From an uncultured Alphaproteobacteria bacterium (GTDB taxonomy: Bacteria > Pseudomonadota > Alphaproteobacteria > Caulobacterales > Parvularculaceae), in assembly GCA_938003575.1 (NCBI GenBank), contig CALKYG010000482.1:1-11809 (forward strand): a stretch of DNA of 11,809 bases, written 5' to 3'. Of the stretch, positions 1-8,355 are shown in pieces. The translations under genes and the position numbers were made by a program. How positions within the stretch are numbered: the first letter of the stretch is position 1; every line of letters begins with the position of its first letter. Under the pieces are notes generated by a model. It was not told where the DNA came from. It was given only the letters and a program-made list of their open reading frames with translations, and did no database searches.

Positions 1-1
1 C

Positions 2-517
2 AGGATCCTTGAAATCGGCGTGCTTTTCGGCGTCGCATCCGCCTGTTTCCATCGCATCTGCACTGAATATGGAAGAAGGGTTCATCTGACGCTGATCGAC
101 CCGTTTGAGGGGTATTACGACCGCGGCGACGGCGACGTCATCACGGGCGTGCCGGTCACCCGAACAATTTTTGATAGAAATATGGAGGCTTGCCGCGTTC
201 CGCCTTCCGACTATTCGGTTCTTCAAGGCATGAGCGACGACCCGGCGATTATCGCGGCCGCCGCATCGGCCGGCTATGACGTGTTGCTGATCGACGGCGA
301 TCACAGTTTCGACGGCGTGCGCCGCGACTTTGAGAACTATAGGACGATGGTTCGGCCGGGCGGCGTCATTCTTTTTGACGATTACGACGTCAATGAGTGG
401 CCAGACATCAAGAGGTTCGTGGATGGAGAACCGGCGGCGGATCCCGCCTTGACGTTCGTCGCCAAAGGGTTCCGGACCGCCGCCTTTCGCGTTGATAAAC
501 CCTTGAAACAGGGCTGA
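2..517 (+). CDS. Class I SAM-dependent methyltransferase (Methyltransf_24-like), 5' end outside window
   Basis: This is the C-terminal part of a Rossmann-fold methyltransferase that probably modifies a sugar of the glycan made by this cluster. The frame is open from base 2 and reads RILEIGVLFGVASA, which is SAM-binding motif I, so the true start lies upstream of the window. The GTG at 20 falls inside motif I and cannot be the real start. Further along are an acidic strand end (LTLIDPFEG, about 89-115), the LLIDGDHSFDG motif (about 284-316) and the GGVILFDDYD strand (about 361-390). This order is typical of the Methyltransf_24 class of small-molecule and sugar O-methyltransferases. The TGA is at 515-517, followed by a 101-base gap. 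The acceptor cannot be told from sequence. The fold is well supported; the link to the glycan rests on context only. Confidence 0.8.
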   Translation, partial: RILEIGVLFGVASACFHRICTEYGRRVHLTLIDPFEGYYDRGDGDVITGVPVTRTIFDRNMEACRVPPSDYSVLQGMSDDPAIIAAAASAGYDVLLIDGDHSFDGVRRDFENYRTMVRPGGVILFDDYDVNEWPDIKRFVDGEPAADPALTFVAKGFRTAAFRVDKPLKQG

Positions 518-618
518 AATTCAAATCCCGGCGCAACGCTTGACCCGCCTGTTTTGATCGGTTAGGCGCGGCGGGCGGATGAGCCGGGAGCCGCAAGATC
601 GAAGGTGGCGATAACTGA

Positions 619-3363
619 ATGTCGAGAGTCGCGATCGTCACGATGGTGCAGGCGAGCGACTTGCCGCACGCTTTTTGCGCCCTCGACAGCGCGGCGAAAG
701 CCAGGCGCGCCGATGACCTGCATCTTGTCCTGCTGAACGACAAAAGCAATTCAGAACTCGCAAAAACGCTGCGCGACGTTTCCGGCGCAGAGATCATTGA
801 AGCCGGCGGGAATCTCGGCGTAGCGGGCGGCCGCAACAGACTTATCCGCGAGGCGATGGCTCGCGGCGCGGAGTTCATTTTGTCCATCGACGACGACATT
901 CTGGCGCCGCCGGATTTTGTCGATGTCCTGACCTCGGAATACGGCCGTCTGTCCGACGCCGGACGGAACCCGGGCGTTCTGACGCCCGCGACGCTCGATT
1001 TCCATGCGATCGGCGCCGCCATATTCGGCGAAGACGATCTCTCGCGCATTCGCGAGGGTCTCGCCGTGGATACGCCGGAGAGTGCGGACCTTCGCCGACT
1101 GCTCTCCGCGAAGGAACGCCGGCGTGCGCGAGACATCTATCATATGGGCATTGCCGATTGGCGCGGCGCCTATCTGTACGACGGCGGGCCGGAGGACCGG
1201 ATTATTCAATCCCTGTACGGCGTTGAGCCGCCGCGCCTGGCCGGCGTCGAATCGCATCTTCGACATGCGAAGTACGCGTGGAGCTGGATTCTCAGCGGCG
1301 GCGATCCGCAGCCGGTCGATTCCGCGCCGGGCGGCGTCTGCTTTTATTCGGTCGGGCTCGTGAACGAGGCCGGCTTTCACGATGAAGGATTCAATCCGTT
1401 CGGATTTGAAGACGCGGATTTCTCCTTAAGAGCGCGCAGGCGCGGCTTCCAGCATTTTTGCGCGCCTCGCGCGATTGCGATTCACGACATTGCGGCGCGG
1501 TTGAGCGAGCGCCCGGTCGCCGCGCTTCGCGCAACGCAGGGCAAGATGGCCGGCGCATTCGCACGCAAGCATGTCGAAGGGCGGGAAGCGGTTGCTGCGT
1601 TCGCCTCGATCGCGCGACGCACCGTTGAAACAGTGACGCTCGGCGAGTTCGCGAAACGTGAACAGACCGAGTTGTTGAAAACGCCGGGCCGTCTCGCGGG
1701 CCTGATCGCCTTTTTCGCGAATGCGGCGATTTACGCGTTGCCGACCCGAGACGAGCCGCCTGAACTTTTGCTCAATCGCGTGCGGCGAATCGCGGGGGCG
1801 TTGGCGCCGGTTTCTGAAAGGCTTCAGCAAACGGAGCTCGGTGACGGATTTGAGCTAAGCGGCGAAAGCGGCCTTAAAATCAGGGCGCGGTCGATTTCCC
1901 GGCCCTCAGGCGAATCAATCAGCGTCGCCGGCTCTGGTTTATCCATACTTCGGTCCCTTTCGCCCCGATTGCTGACCGCCGCCGCAGGCGGCTGCGATTT
2001 CCGTTTCGATATTGAGTTCAAACTTGAGTTGATCGGCAATGGGTGCGCCCGGCTGAGCGACCTGAAGCTGAGCGCGCCCGGCTCCTTTCGACTGCGCGCG
2101 GCTGCAAATCTTACGCGGGAAAGCAGCCCTTCGGGCGGCATCGAACCGGTAAAGATAACCGACGCGGTTCTCCGGTTTGATGATGACGGGTCGCTGGCGC
2201 GCGTCCTTCGCTTGTTGGCGGAGACTGAGCGGCTGTCGCCTGCCGAGTTCGTGCGGAATTTAGCGTCTAACGACGCGCCGCCCGCTTTGAAGCGTTTGCT
2301 GGCGGGTGAAGTCGGCAGCCTCACCATGACTTTTTCGGCGGCGATCGACGGATCGCCCGGCCCGGTTGCATTTTCCGCTGATTTTTCGGAGGTGGAGAAC
2401 GCCGCGCCGAATCCAGCCGTCGCCGCGTTGAGTAACGAAGAAGAATCGCCGCCGGCTCAACACGAGGATGAAAAGCAAATGGCCGGCGCCGAGGTCAAGC
2501 GTATGAGTCTGAAGGAATTGATCGGCAGGATGGTCGCTGATGATCCGGCGGTCGCGCCGTTTCCGGAAACCTACAACCCGCCGAAGCCGCTGCGGCTCGC
2601 GCGCCGCCTTCGCTATTACTCGGCGGCGCGCGGCGTTCCCCTTTCTCCGAATGAAGCGAAGCTCGTATCGTTCCGCAACCGTCATAGAAGCGAACGCGCG
2701 TTCATTATCGGCAATGGCCCCTCGCTGAATCTTGTTGATCTCACAAAGCTGAAAGGCGAAACGACGTTTGGCGTCAACGCCATTTATCTCAATCAGGAGA
2801 AGATGGGCTTTCTTCCGACACATCATATCGTGGAAGACGTTTTCGTCGCTGAAGACCGCGCCGCGGAGATCAATGCGCTGCGCGGTCCGCACAAATGGTA
2901 CGGGCATTATCTGCGGTACTGTCTGAAGCCGACGCCCGAAGTTTGCTGGCTCAATGTGGCTTGCGACTACCGCAACTATCCCGGTTTCCCGCATTTCTCG
3001 ACAAACGCGGCGAGGATCGTCTGGGTCGGCGGCACGGTAAGCTATATTGCTTTGCAGCTCGCTTATCACATGGGCTTCCAGGAAGTGCACCTCGTCGGAT
3101 TCGATCACAGCTATTCCATTCCGAAGGAAGCCAAGGTCGACGGGCGCGCGATCACGTCAACGAGCGATGATCCAAACCACTTTCATCCCGGTTATTTTGG
3201 AAAGGGCTACCGCTGGCACGATCCGCGCGTCGATCGCATGGAACGAGCTTACATCAACGCCCGTAGCGCCTTTGAGGCGGCCGGCCGAAGAATCTATAAC
3301 GCCACCGTAGGCGGCCGTCTCGAAGTCTTTGAGCGGGTCTCTTACGATTCCCTTTTTCGTTGA
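619..3363 (+). CDS. Fusion protein: GT2 glycosyltransferase + unassigned middle region + DUF115/MptE-like domain
   Basis: This 914-residue cytoplasmic protein probably carries two sugar-transfer activities. Residues 1-320 form a GT2 domain: a strand ending LLNDKS (38-43), NLGVAGGRN (65-73), a metal-binding SIDDD (89-93), and the acceptor-side motif GGVCFYS followed by GFEDADFSLR (262-271). Residues 375-600 are rich in predicted beta strands and match no family I can name. After an acidic linker (605-620), residues 680-914 form a DUF115/MptE-like Rossmann domain: FRNRH (685-689), GNGPSL (698-703), LVGFDHSY (825-832), DDPNHF (850-855), WHDP (866-869) and NATVGG (894-899). No signal peptide or clear membrane helix is seen. 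The ATG at 619 has a purine-rich AAGGTGG at 602-608. The same GT2-DUF115 pairing recurs downstream at 6187. DUF115 includes archaeal MptE and the flagellin glycosyltransferase Maf; a role in glycan synthesis fits the neighbours better than pterin metabolism. Confidence 0.8.
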   Translation: MSRVAIVTMVQASDLPHAFCALDSAAKARRADDLHLVLLNDKSNSELAKTLRDVSGAEIIEAGGNLGVAGGRNRLIREAMARGAEFILSIDDDILAPPDFVDVLTSEYGRLSDAGRNPGVLTPATLDFHAIGAAIFGEDDLSRIREGLAVDTPESADLRRLLSAKERRRARDIYHMGIADWRGAYLYDGGPEDRIIQSLYGVEPPRLAGVESHLRHAKYAWSWILSGGDPQPVDSAPGGVCFYSVGLVNEAGFHDEGFNPFGFEDADFSLRARRRGFQHFCAPRAIAIHDIAARLSERPVAALRATQGKMAGAFARKHVEGREAVAAFASIARRTVETVTLGEFAKREQTELLKTPGRLAGLIAFFANAAIYALPTRDEPPELLLNRVRRIAGALAPVSERLQQTELGDGFELSGESGLKIRARSISRPSGESISVAGSGLSILRSLSPRLLTAAAGGCDFRFDIEFKLELIGNGCARLSDLKLSAPGSFRLRAAANLTRESSPSGGIEPVKITDAVLRFDDDGSLARVLRLLAETERLSPAEFVRNLASNDAPPALKRLLAGEVGSLTMTFSAAIDGSPGPVAFSADFSEVENAAPNPAVAALSNEEESPPAQHEDEKQMAGAEVKRMSLKELIGRMVADDPAVAPFPETYNPPKPLRLARRLRYYSAARGVPLSPNEAKLVSFRNRHRSERAFIIGNGPSLNLVDLTKLKGETTFGVNAIYLNQEKMGFLPTHHIVEDVFVAEDRAAEINALRGPHKWYGHYLRYCLKPTPEVCWLNVACDYRNYPGFPHFSTNAARIVWVGGTVSYIALQLAYHMGFQEVHLVGFDHSYSIPKEAKVDGRAITSTSDDPNHFHPGYFGKGYRWHDPRVDRMERAYINARSAFEAAGRRIYNATVGGRLEVFERVSYDSLFR

Positions 3364-3376
3364 TGGTCCTCGGCCC

Positions 3377-4219
3377 ATGAGCGAATCCGTCACAATCTAT
3401 TCCTCCGGCGATGCGCAGAAGGCGACTTTTACGGGCGCGCTTGCAGCGCTCGCCGGCCAGGTCGCACGCAATCGCTGGCATATCGGTCAGCTTTTCGCCC
3501 GCGATTTCGCCAATTCCTATCAGCTGACGCGTTTCGGCGTCGTCTGGAATTACCTGCTGCCGGTGGTGCCCATCACGGTCTGGGTGCTCCTCAGCGGCCT
3601 TCGGATGTTTCCGTCGTTTGAAGGCGTTTCCAGCGTCGTCTGGGTGACGATGGGCGTGACCCTCTGGTTTCTTTTTTCCGGCTTCCTCATGCTGCCGATT
3701 ACGACCGTTGAATCCAAGATCCGCGAAGGATCCAAATCGGAGATGCCGCTGATCGGATTCGTCATTGTCGGATTCGCTCAGCTGTTCTTTGACACTCTGG
3801 TCCGATTGGTCGCCGCGGCCGCCGTCTTCGCGGTATTCCAGGGCATTCCGCATGCGGCGGCCCTCGCGGCGCCCTTCGTCGCGCTTTCCGCCTTTTTGTT
3901 CTTCGCCGGAGTCGGGCTCATACTCGCCGTCTTCAATCTCGCTTACCGTGATATCGCAAAAATCGTCGGAATGATCCTTCAATACGGCATGCTTTTGAGC
4001 GGCATCGTTTTTCCGATTGCGGAGGTGCCGTTTCTTTCCGATTACGTGGCGTTGAATCCGTTTTTTGTCTTTGTTGACTCAATACGAACGCTGTTTGTCA
4101 ACGGAACGATCAGCCACCCTGTCGAGTTGGCGATTTTCAGCGCGGCGGGGGCGTTCATTTTCATTTTCGCCTGCCGTTTCTTCTACGTCAGCGAAAAGCG
4201 CCTCAACGGGTTTGCGTAA
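3377..4219 (+). CDS. wzm: ABC-2 type polysaccharide export permease (Wzm/KpsM-like)
   Basis: This is the membrane subunit of a polysaccharide ABC exporter that moves lipid-linked glycan across the inner membrane. From the ATG at 3377 it has 280 residues, the usual size for Wzm/KpsM. An amphipathic segment ([19 protein letters not shown], 39-57) is followed by about six membrane helices near residues 58-76, 86-108, 125-155, 162-187, 197-217 and 249-268. The RD dipeptide in NLAYRDI (187-193) and [11 protein letters not shown] (227-237) are typical ABC2_membrane features. The frame also extends to a TTG at 3329, but this would overlap the end of the upstream gene by 35 bases, so the ATG is preferred. 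The stop overlaps the ATG of the ATPase gene (TAATG), which indicates translational coupling with its partner. The family call is secure; the transported glycan is unknown. Confidence 0.9.
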   Translation: MSESVTIYSSGDAQKATFTGALAALAGQVARNRWHIGQLFARDFANSYQLTRFGVVWNYLLPVVPITVWVLLSGLRMFPSFEGVSSVVWVTMGVTLWFLFSGFLMLPITTVESKIREGSKSEMPLIGFVIVGFAQLFFDTLVRLVAAAAVFAVFQGIPHAAALAAPFVALSAFLFFAGVGLILAVFNLAYRDIAKIVGMILQYGMLLSGIVFPIAEVPFLSDYVALNPFFVFVDSIRTLFVNGTISHPVELAIFSAAGAFIFIFACRFFYVSEKRLNGFA

Positions 4220-5475
4220 TGTTCATGCACGCAGACACAATTCTGGAGGTCGATCGGGTTTCGAAACTCTATTCGCGCAGCCCGCTGGAATCCCAGAACC
4301 GCATAGCCGAGATCGTCAAAGCCGCCTTCTGGGGCCGCCCTTTCGCCGTTCGGGAAATGCAGGCGCGCGAATTCTGGGCGCTGCACGACGTCAATTTTTC
4401 GCTGAAGCGAGGCGAGGCGATGGGAGTCATCGGCCTCAACGGCGCCGGCAAGACGACGCTTCTTCGCATGCTTGTAGGCCAGTTTCCGCCCGATGAGGGT
4501 GAAATACGGATCGCCGGCAAAACGGCTGGAATGATCGACCTTACGGCCGGCTTCAATGGACGCATGAGCGGGCGCGAGAATATCTTTCTGCGTTCCGCAA
4601 CGCTCGGAAGGACGCGTGAGGAAGTCGCCGCCCTCTATGACGAGATCGCTGAGTTCACCGAACTGGGCGACGCTTTGGCGGCGCCGCTTTCAACCTATAG
4701 CGCCGGCATGCGGATGCGTCTTGCGTTTGCGACGACCATCTTCGTCGATCCGACACTGCTTGTCATCGACGAGGTTCTCGCAGTCGGCGACTTTCAATTC
4801 CGTCAGAAATGCCTCGAACGGGTGCGCGCCCTGCGCGAACGCTGCGCATTCGTATTTGCATCCCACTCAATGACGGATGTTGCGCGCTTCTGCAACGAGG
4901 CGATCGTGCTCGACCGCGGGCGGGTCGATTTCAAGGGTGAGCCGGAGGACGCCATTCGCCATTTCCAATCGACGAGGCCGCAGACCTATTCGGCGGGCGC
5001 GAAACCGGAGCCGACCGCGGACAAGCTCGGCGAACGATACAGCGACACGGCAGACATCGCAGATGTGCGCTGCATGTGGGTCGGCGATGACGGAACCGAA
5101 AGAGAGTCCTTTCACTGGAACGAGGAAATCCGACTTTCGATCGAATTTCGACTGCTTCGGACGGCCGACCGCCTCAATATCGGGGCGCCTTTATGGCGGG
5201 ACGGAGAAGAGACCCTGTTGACCGCTCTTTCGACGGAGCAAAGCGGCTTCAAGATTGAAGCGGACGCGCACGGGCTTTGCGCGGTGGAAGCTTCAATCGG
5301 GCCAGGCGTCCTGGCGCCGGGAACCTATGAAGCGGTGCTTGCGATTGTTGACGGGCCCAAATTCCTCTATCGCCAGCCGACAAAGGGGTTCACGATCGAG
5401 CGCGAACGCTCGCCGCGGACCTGGGGCCAATTCGTTCTTCCGCAAACGTGGTCAGCGTTTTCGCGCAAGAGTTAG
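4219..5475 (+). CDS. wzt: Polysaccharide ABC exporter ATPase with C-terminal glycan-recognition-type domain (Wzt-like)
   Basis: This ATPase powers export through the upstream permease. In 418 residues it shows Walker [10 protein letters not shown] (72-80), signature YSAGM (160-164), Walker B LLVIDE (180-185) and the switch histidine H216. The stretch before Walker A (about 20-55) is longer than in generic ABC ATPases, and a [13 protein letters not shown] segment (109-121) sits where the Q-loop region lies, as in the Wzt/TagH/KpsT group. Residues about 275-418 form an extra beta-rich domain placed like the Wzt C-terminal carbohydrate-binding domain of E. coli O8/O9a, which recognises modified non-reducing ends. 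KpsT-type capsule ATPases lack this domain. Its presence suggests that export here depends on glycan recognition. The ATG shares a base with the permease stop codon. A methyltransferase gene follows after 29 bases. Confidence 0.9.
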   Translation: MFMHADTILEVDRVSKLYSRSPLESQNRIAEIVKAAFWGRPFAVREMQAREFWALHDVNFSLKRGEAMGVIGLNGAGKTTLLRMLVGQFPPDEGEIRIAGKTAGMIDLTAGFNGRMSGRENIFLRSATLGRTREEVAALYDEIAEFTELGDALAAPLSTYSAGMRMRLAFATTIFVDPTLLVIDEVLAVGDFQFRQKCLERVRALRERCAFVFASHSMTDVARFCNEAIVLDRGRVDFKGEPEDAIRHFQSTRPQTYSAGAKPEPTADKLGERYSDTADIADVRCMWVGDDGTERESFHWNEEIRLSIEFRLLRTADRLNIGAPLWRDGEETLLTALSTEQSGFKIEADAHGLCAVEASIGPGVLAPGTYEAVLAIVDGPKFLYRQPTKGFTIERERSPRTWGQFVLPQTWSAFSRKS

Positions 5476-5504
5476 TTTTGAACGGTTAAGCCGCGGACCC
5501 GGAC

Positions 5505-6206
5505 ATGAAATCTCCAAAGTATTTCAGAATAACCGAATATGACCGGTCGCTGCTGCCGAATAAAGTGTTGCGCCGGCTTGAGAAGGGCGTCAGCGAAGAG
5601 AGCGACTGGGTCGGCAAGACCGGCCTTTCGCCCGGACATCCTGCGTGGGGCATTATTTATCATGTGACGCTCGCGTGCCTTCATCCGGCAGGTGAAAATG
5701 TCATCGTCGAGACCGGCACGAATTGGGGTTCGTCCACCATCGTGCTCGCTCAGGCGATCCGCGATGCGGGGCGCGGCGGTCGTGTCCACACGATCGAGCT
5801 GGACCCGAAAAATCATGCAAAGGCGAAAAGGCGCGTCGCGCGCGCCGGACTCGAGGATCTTGTTGAGTTTCATCTTGGACCGTCGCAAGAAATTCTGCCG
5901 ACAATAGTTCCGAACTTGCCGTCGATCCGGTTCGCGTATCTTGATGGCGGGCACGAGCTTGAAACAGTCTTGGCGGAATTCGCGGCGGTTGAGAAGAAGC
6001 TGACCCCGGGCGCTGTGATTATGATGGATAACACCTATCCGATCTCGGGGGACGGGGAGCCTGCCCGCGTCAGTGAGGCCTTAAAGGAGATCGTCAGGAT
6101 TTACGGCGGCTCAGTGATCAATCTGCCGTTCGTGTCATGGTATACGCCGGGTCTCGCAATGTGGCAGCGCGGCGGCCTCGAAATTTTTGAGCAACTCGGC
6201 GTCTAG
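5505..6206 (+). CDS. Class I SAM-dependent methyltransferase (Methyltransf_24-like)
   Basis: This complete 233-residue putative O-methyltransferase shows motif I VETGTNWGSS (68-77), an acidic strand end TIELD (96-100), YLDGGHELETV (145-155) and VIMMDN (171-176). The pattern is that of Methyltransf_24 and related CmcI-like enzymes. About 60 residues precede motif I and are probably a substrate-binding cap. No membrane helix or signal peptide is visible. It starts at ATG 5505, 29 bases after the Wzt-like gene, with only a weak Shine-Dalgarno sequence. It lies between the exporter and the second GT2-DUF115 fusion. With a Wzt carrying a C-terminal domain next door, a terminal methyl cap read by the exporter is plausible but unproven. 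It differs in sequence from the methyltransferase at the left edge, so the two may modify different positions or sugars. Confidence 0.82.
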   Translation: MKSPKYFRITEYDRSLLPNKVLRRLEKGVSEESDWVGKTGLSPGHPAWGIIYHVTLACLHPAGENVIVETGTNWGSSTIVLAQAIRDAGRGGRVHTIELDPKNHAKAKRRVARAGLEDLVEFHLGPSQEILPTIVPNLPSIRFAYLDGGHELETVLAEFAAVEKKLTPGAVIMMDNTYPISGDGEPARVSEALKEIVRIYGGSVINLPFVSWYTPGLAMWQRGGLEIFEQLGV

Positions 6207-8355
6207 CGCCGGATGGCGGTCGAAATTGACTGAATTGCGCGAAACTGACGCTGGAACCGGCTCGAAGAGAGGCCCCGGACTCCGCATTTCCATCGTTGTT
6301 CCAAATTACAACGGCGCCGCGTTTATCGAGGAGACTTTAAAGTCCGTAGTCGACCAGAACTATCCCGATCTGGAGCTGATCGTCGTCGACGGTGCGAGCA
6401 AGGATGATTCTCTGACAATTATCGAGCGGTTCAGGACTTCGATTGCAAGACTGATCGTCGAACCGGACAAGGGCCACGCTGATGCTCTCAACAAGGGCTT
6501 CGCTGCGGCGACGGGCGACATCCTCGGCTGGATAAACTCGGACGACATTCTGCTGCCGAACTGTCTTTCCTTCATCGACAAGCTGTTTCGCCGCCGGCCC
6601 GATATCGAATGGATCACCGGGCGTCCGTCCAGCATGGACGAAGAAGGGAGAATAGGCTGGGTCGGCCCGCTTCGTCCGTGGTCGCGCCTTCGCTTTCTTT
6701 CAGGCGATTCAAAATGGATCCAGCAGGAATCGACGTTCTGGAGAAAAGCGCTTTGGGACAAGGCCGGCGGGGCGCTCGATCTTCGTTATTCGGTGGCGAA
6801 CGACTTTTATTTGTGGCGGCGGTTTTTCCGCCATTCCGATCTTCACTCCGTCGACCGGCATCTCGGCTGTTTCAGGATACGCGAGGGGCAGCGCTCGATC
6901 AAATTTCGCGATCTTTATGAACGCGAGATGCAGGAAATTCTGGACGAAGAGCTGCAAAATCTCGACCCTGATTTCAGGAACGCGTTCGATCTCTTGCTCC
7001 CGCAATCGGCGAAAGCGGCGCTTTCGCCTACGACGATTTCCGCCGATCCGCGTTATGCGATTTGCGATCCCGCGATAGTCACTTCGGGCGAAGCGCTCGG
7101 ATGGACAAAATCGGCGGTGAGGCCGAATGCGGCGAAATACGGTATGGCGCTGGCGCCGAGCAATCTTTCAACCTTCCGGAACAGGCACAAGGGCGAGAGA
7201 TGTTTCATCATGGGCAACGGCCCTTCGCTGAACAAGACCAATCTTTCCCTGCTCGAGAACGAAACCGTTTTTGCGTGCAACGCCGCCTTCCTCCTTTTTA
7301 ACCGGATCTCCTGGCGTCCGAAGTATTATACATGCGTTGATTCGAGAGTGCTTCCCGACCGCGCGCCTGAAATTGACGCGATGTTGAAGTCGAATCCGCA
7401 GATGCACGGATTTTTTCCGGCTCTTCTTCAGGAACATTCCGGCGAGGGGCGAAAGCGGGCGACGCGCATGATTTTGCCGTCGGCGCACAATCGCTGGTAT
7501 TTCAGCGAGCGCCCGAATTCCGAGAGCAATCCGCCGCATTCGATGTTTTCCTATGATATAAATGAAGCGGTCGTTCAGCCCTTTACGGTCGCAATCACCA
7601 TGTTGCAGATCGCCGCTTATATGGGATTTTCCGAAATAATTCTTATTGGATGCGACACCGAGTATGTCGTTCCGGATACGGCAAAGCGGGATGAATCCGG
7701 CATTGCGCTGACATCGACCGCGGACGACGACGCCAATCACTTCGACGCCGCCTATTTCGGCCGTGGACGCAAGTGGCATGATCCGCAAACTGATAAAATG
7801 CTATTGCACTACAAGTACGCCAAGGAGGCGCTCGACGCGATCGGCGTCAATGTCTTCAACGCGACCGTCGGCGGCAAACTCGAGATTTTCCCGCGCCGCC
7901 GCCTTGAGGACTTCTTCGGCGACGGAGCGGCCCGCGCAACGGCCGGCGTCTCGCCAAGATTGGCGGCTCCGGTCCCGGCCGCGGCGAAATTGAAGGCGGC
8001 CGACCGGTTGGCGCCGCTGCTCGCAGTCGCGGCCGGAAGGCGAAAGGAGATCGGGATATTTTCGGCGGCGCTGGCCGCCGTCACCCTGACAGCGGCGGCC
8101 CTCGGCGAAACCCCGGCGGCGAAATTCGTGCTCTTCGGCGGCGCTGTCCTGGTGATGGGCGGCGGGCTCGCCGCTGTCGCCATGAAGATGCGCGGCTACG
8201 TTCTCGATCTTTCGCGCCAGATATCGGACATCTCCAACGGGGCGGGCAGGGCGTCCGAAGGCGCGGTAATATCAAAGCTTGCGATCGAAGACGAAATCGC
8301 GCGGTTGCATGATGAGGTTGAGCGGCTCAAACAAGAGCTCGCCTCGCGCGGTTGA
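6187..8355 (+). CDS. Fusion protein: GT2 glycosyltransferase + DUF115/MptE-like domain + two membrane helices and coiled coil
   Basis: This protein of up to 722 residues has three parts. Residues 33-250 are a GT2 domain of the WcaA/WfgS-like kind: ISIVVPNYNG (34-43), VVDGASKDDS (66-75), EPDKGHADALNKG (92-104), INSDD (116-120), QQESTFWRK (179-187) and ANDFYLW (204-210). Residues 325-577 are a DUF115 domain: FRNRH (330-334), GNGPSL (343-348), LIGCDTEY (486-493), DDANHF (514-519), WHDP (530-533) and NATVGG (558-563). After an Ala/Pro-rich linker come two hydrophobic helices (about 622-640 and 646-666) and a charged coiled coil (about 695-720), so the C-terminus probably anchors it to the membrane. 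No ATG or GTG exists before the GT2 domain: TTG codons at 6187, 6226 and 6235 are the candidates. The first overlaps the upstream gene by 20 bases; 6226 has GGATGG nine bases upstream. Numbering here assumes 6187. Confidence 0.82.
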   Translation: MSNSASSAGWRSKLTELRETDAGTGSKRGPGLRISIVVPNYNGAAFIEETLKSVVDQNYPDLELIVVDGASKDDSLTIIERFRTSIARLIVEPDKGHADALNKGFAAATGDILGWINSDDILLPNCLSFIDKLFRRRPDIEWITGRPSSMDEEGRIGWVGPLRPWSRLRFLSGDSKWIQQESTFWRKALWDKAGGALDLRYSVANDFYLWRRFFRHSDLHSVDRHLGCFRIREGQRSIKFRDLYEREMQEILDEELQNLDPDFRNAFDLLLPQSAKAALSPTTISADPRYAICDPAIVTSGEALGWTKSAVRPNAAKYGMALAPSNLSTFRNRHKGERCFIMGNGPSLNKTNLSLLENETVFACNAAFLLFNRISWRPKYYTCVDSRVLPDRAPEIDAMLKSNPQMHGFFPALLQEHSGEGRKRATRMILPSAHNRWYFSERPNSESNPPHSMFSYDINEAVVQPFTVAITMLQIAAYMGFSEIILIGCDTEYVVPDTAKRDESGIALTSTADDDANHFDAAYFGRGRKWHDPQTDKMLLHYKYAKEALDAIGVNVFNATVGGKLEIFPRRRLEDFFGDGAARATAGVSPRLAAPVPAAAKLKAADRLAPLLAVAAGRRKEIGIFSAALAAVTLTAAALGETPAAKFVLFGGAVLVMGGGLAAVAMKMRGYVLDLSRQISDISNGAGRASEGAVISKLAIEDEIARLHDEVERLKQELASRG

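Noticed and set aside
540..578. Possible promoter (TTGACC at 540-545) or hairpin (CGCCT 546-550 with AGGCG 564-568; CCCGCC 544-549 with GGCGGG 570-575) in the 101-base gap before the first fusion gene
   Set aside because: There is no convincing -10 hexamer at the right spacing, and the stems are short with 13-20 base loops and no T-run, so neither promoter nor terminator can be supported.
408..1136. Long minus-strand open frames opposite the first fusion gene (also 751-1380 and 2260-3108)
   Set aside because: They are Arg/Ala/Ser-rich translations antisense to a clearly coding frame with recognisable domains; high GC third positions create such shadows. No family motif is visible.
2686..3360. 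Annotating the DUF115 domains as 6-hydroxymethylpterin diphosphokinases (MptE)
   Set aside because: That activity belongs to archaeal family members; fusion to GT2 and the polysaccharide-export context argue for a glycan role.
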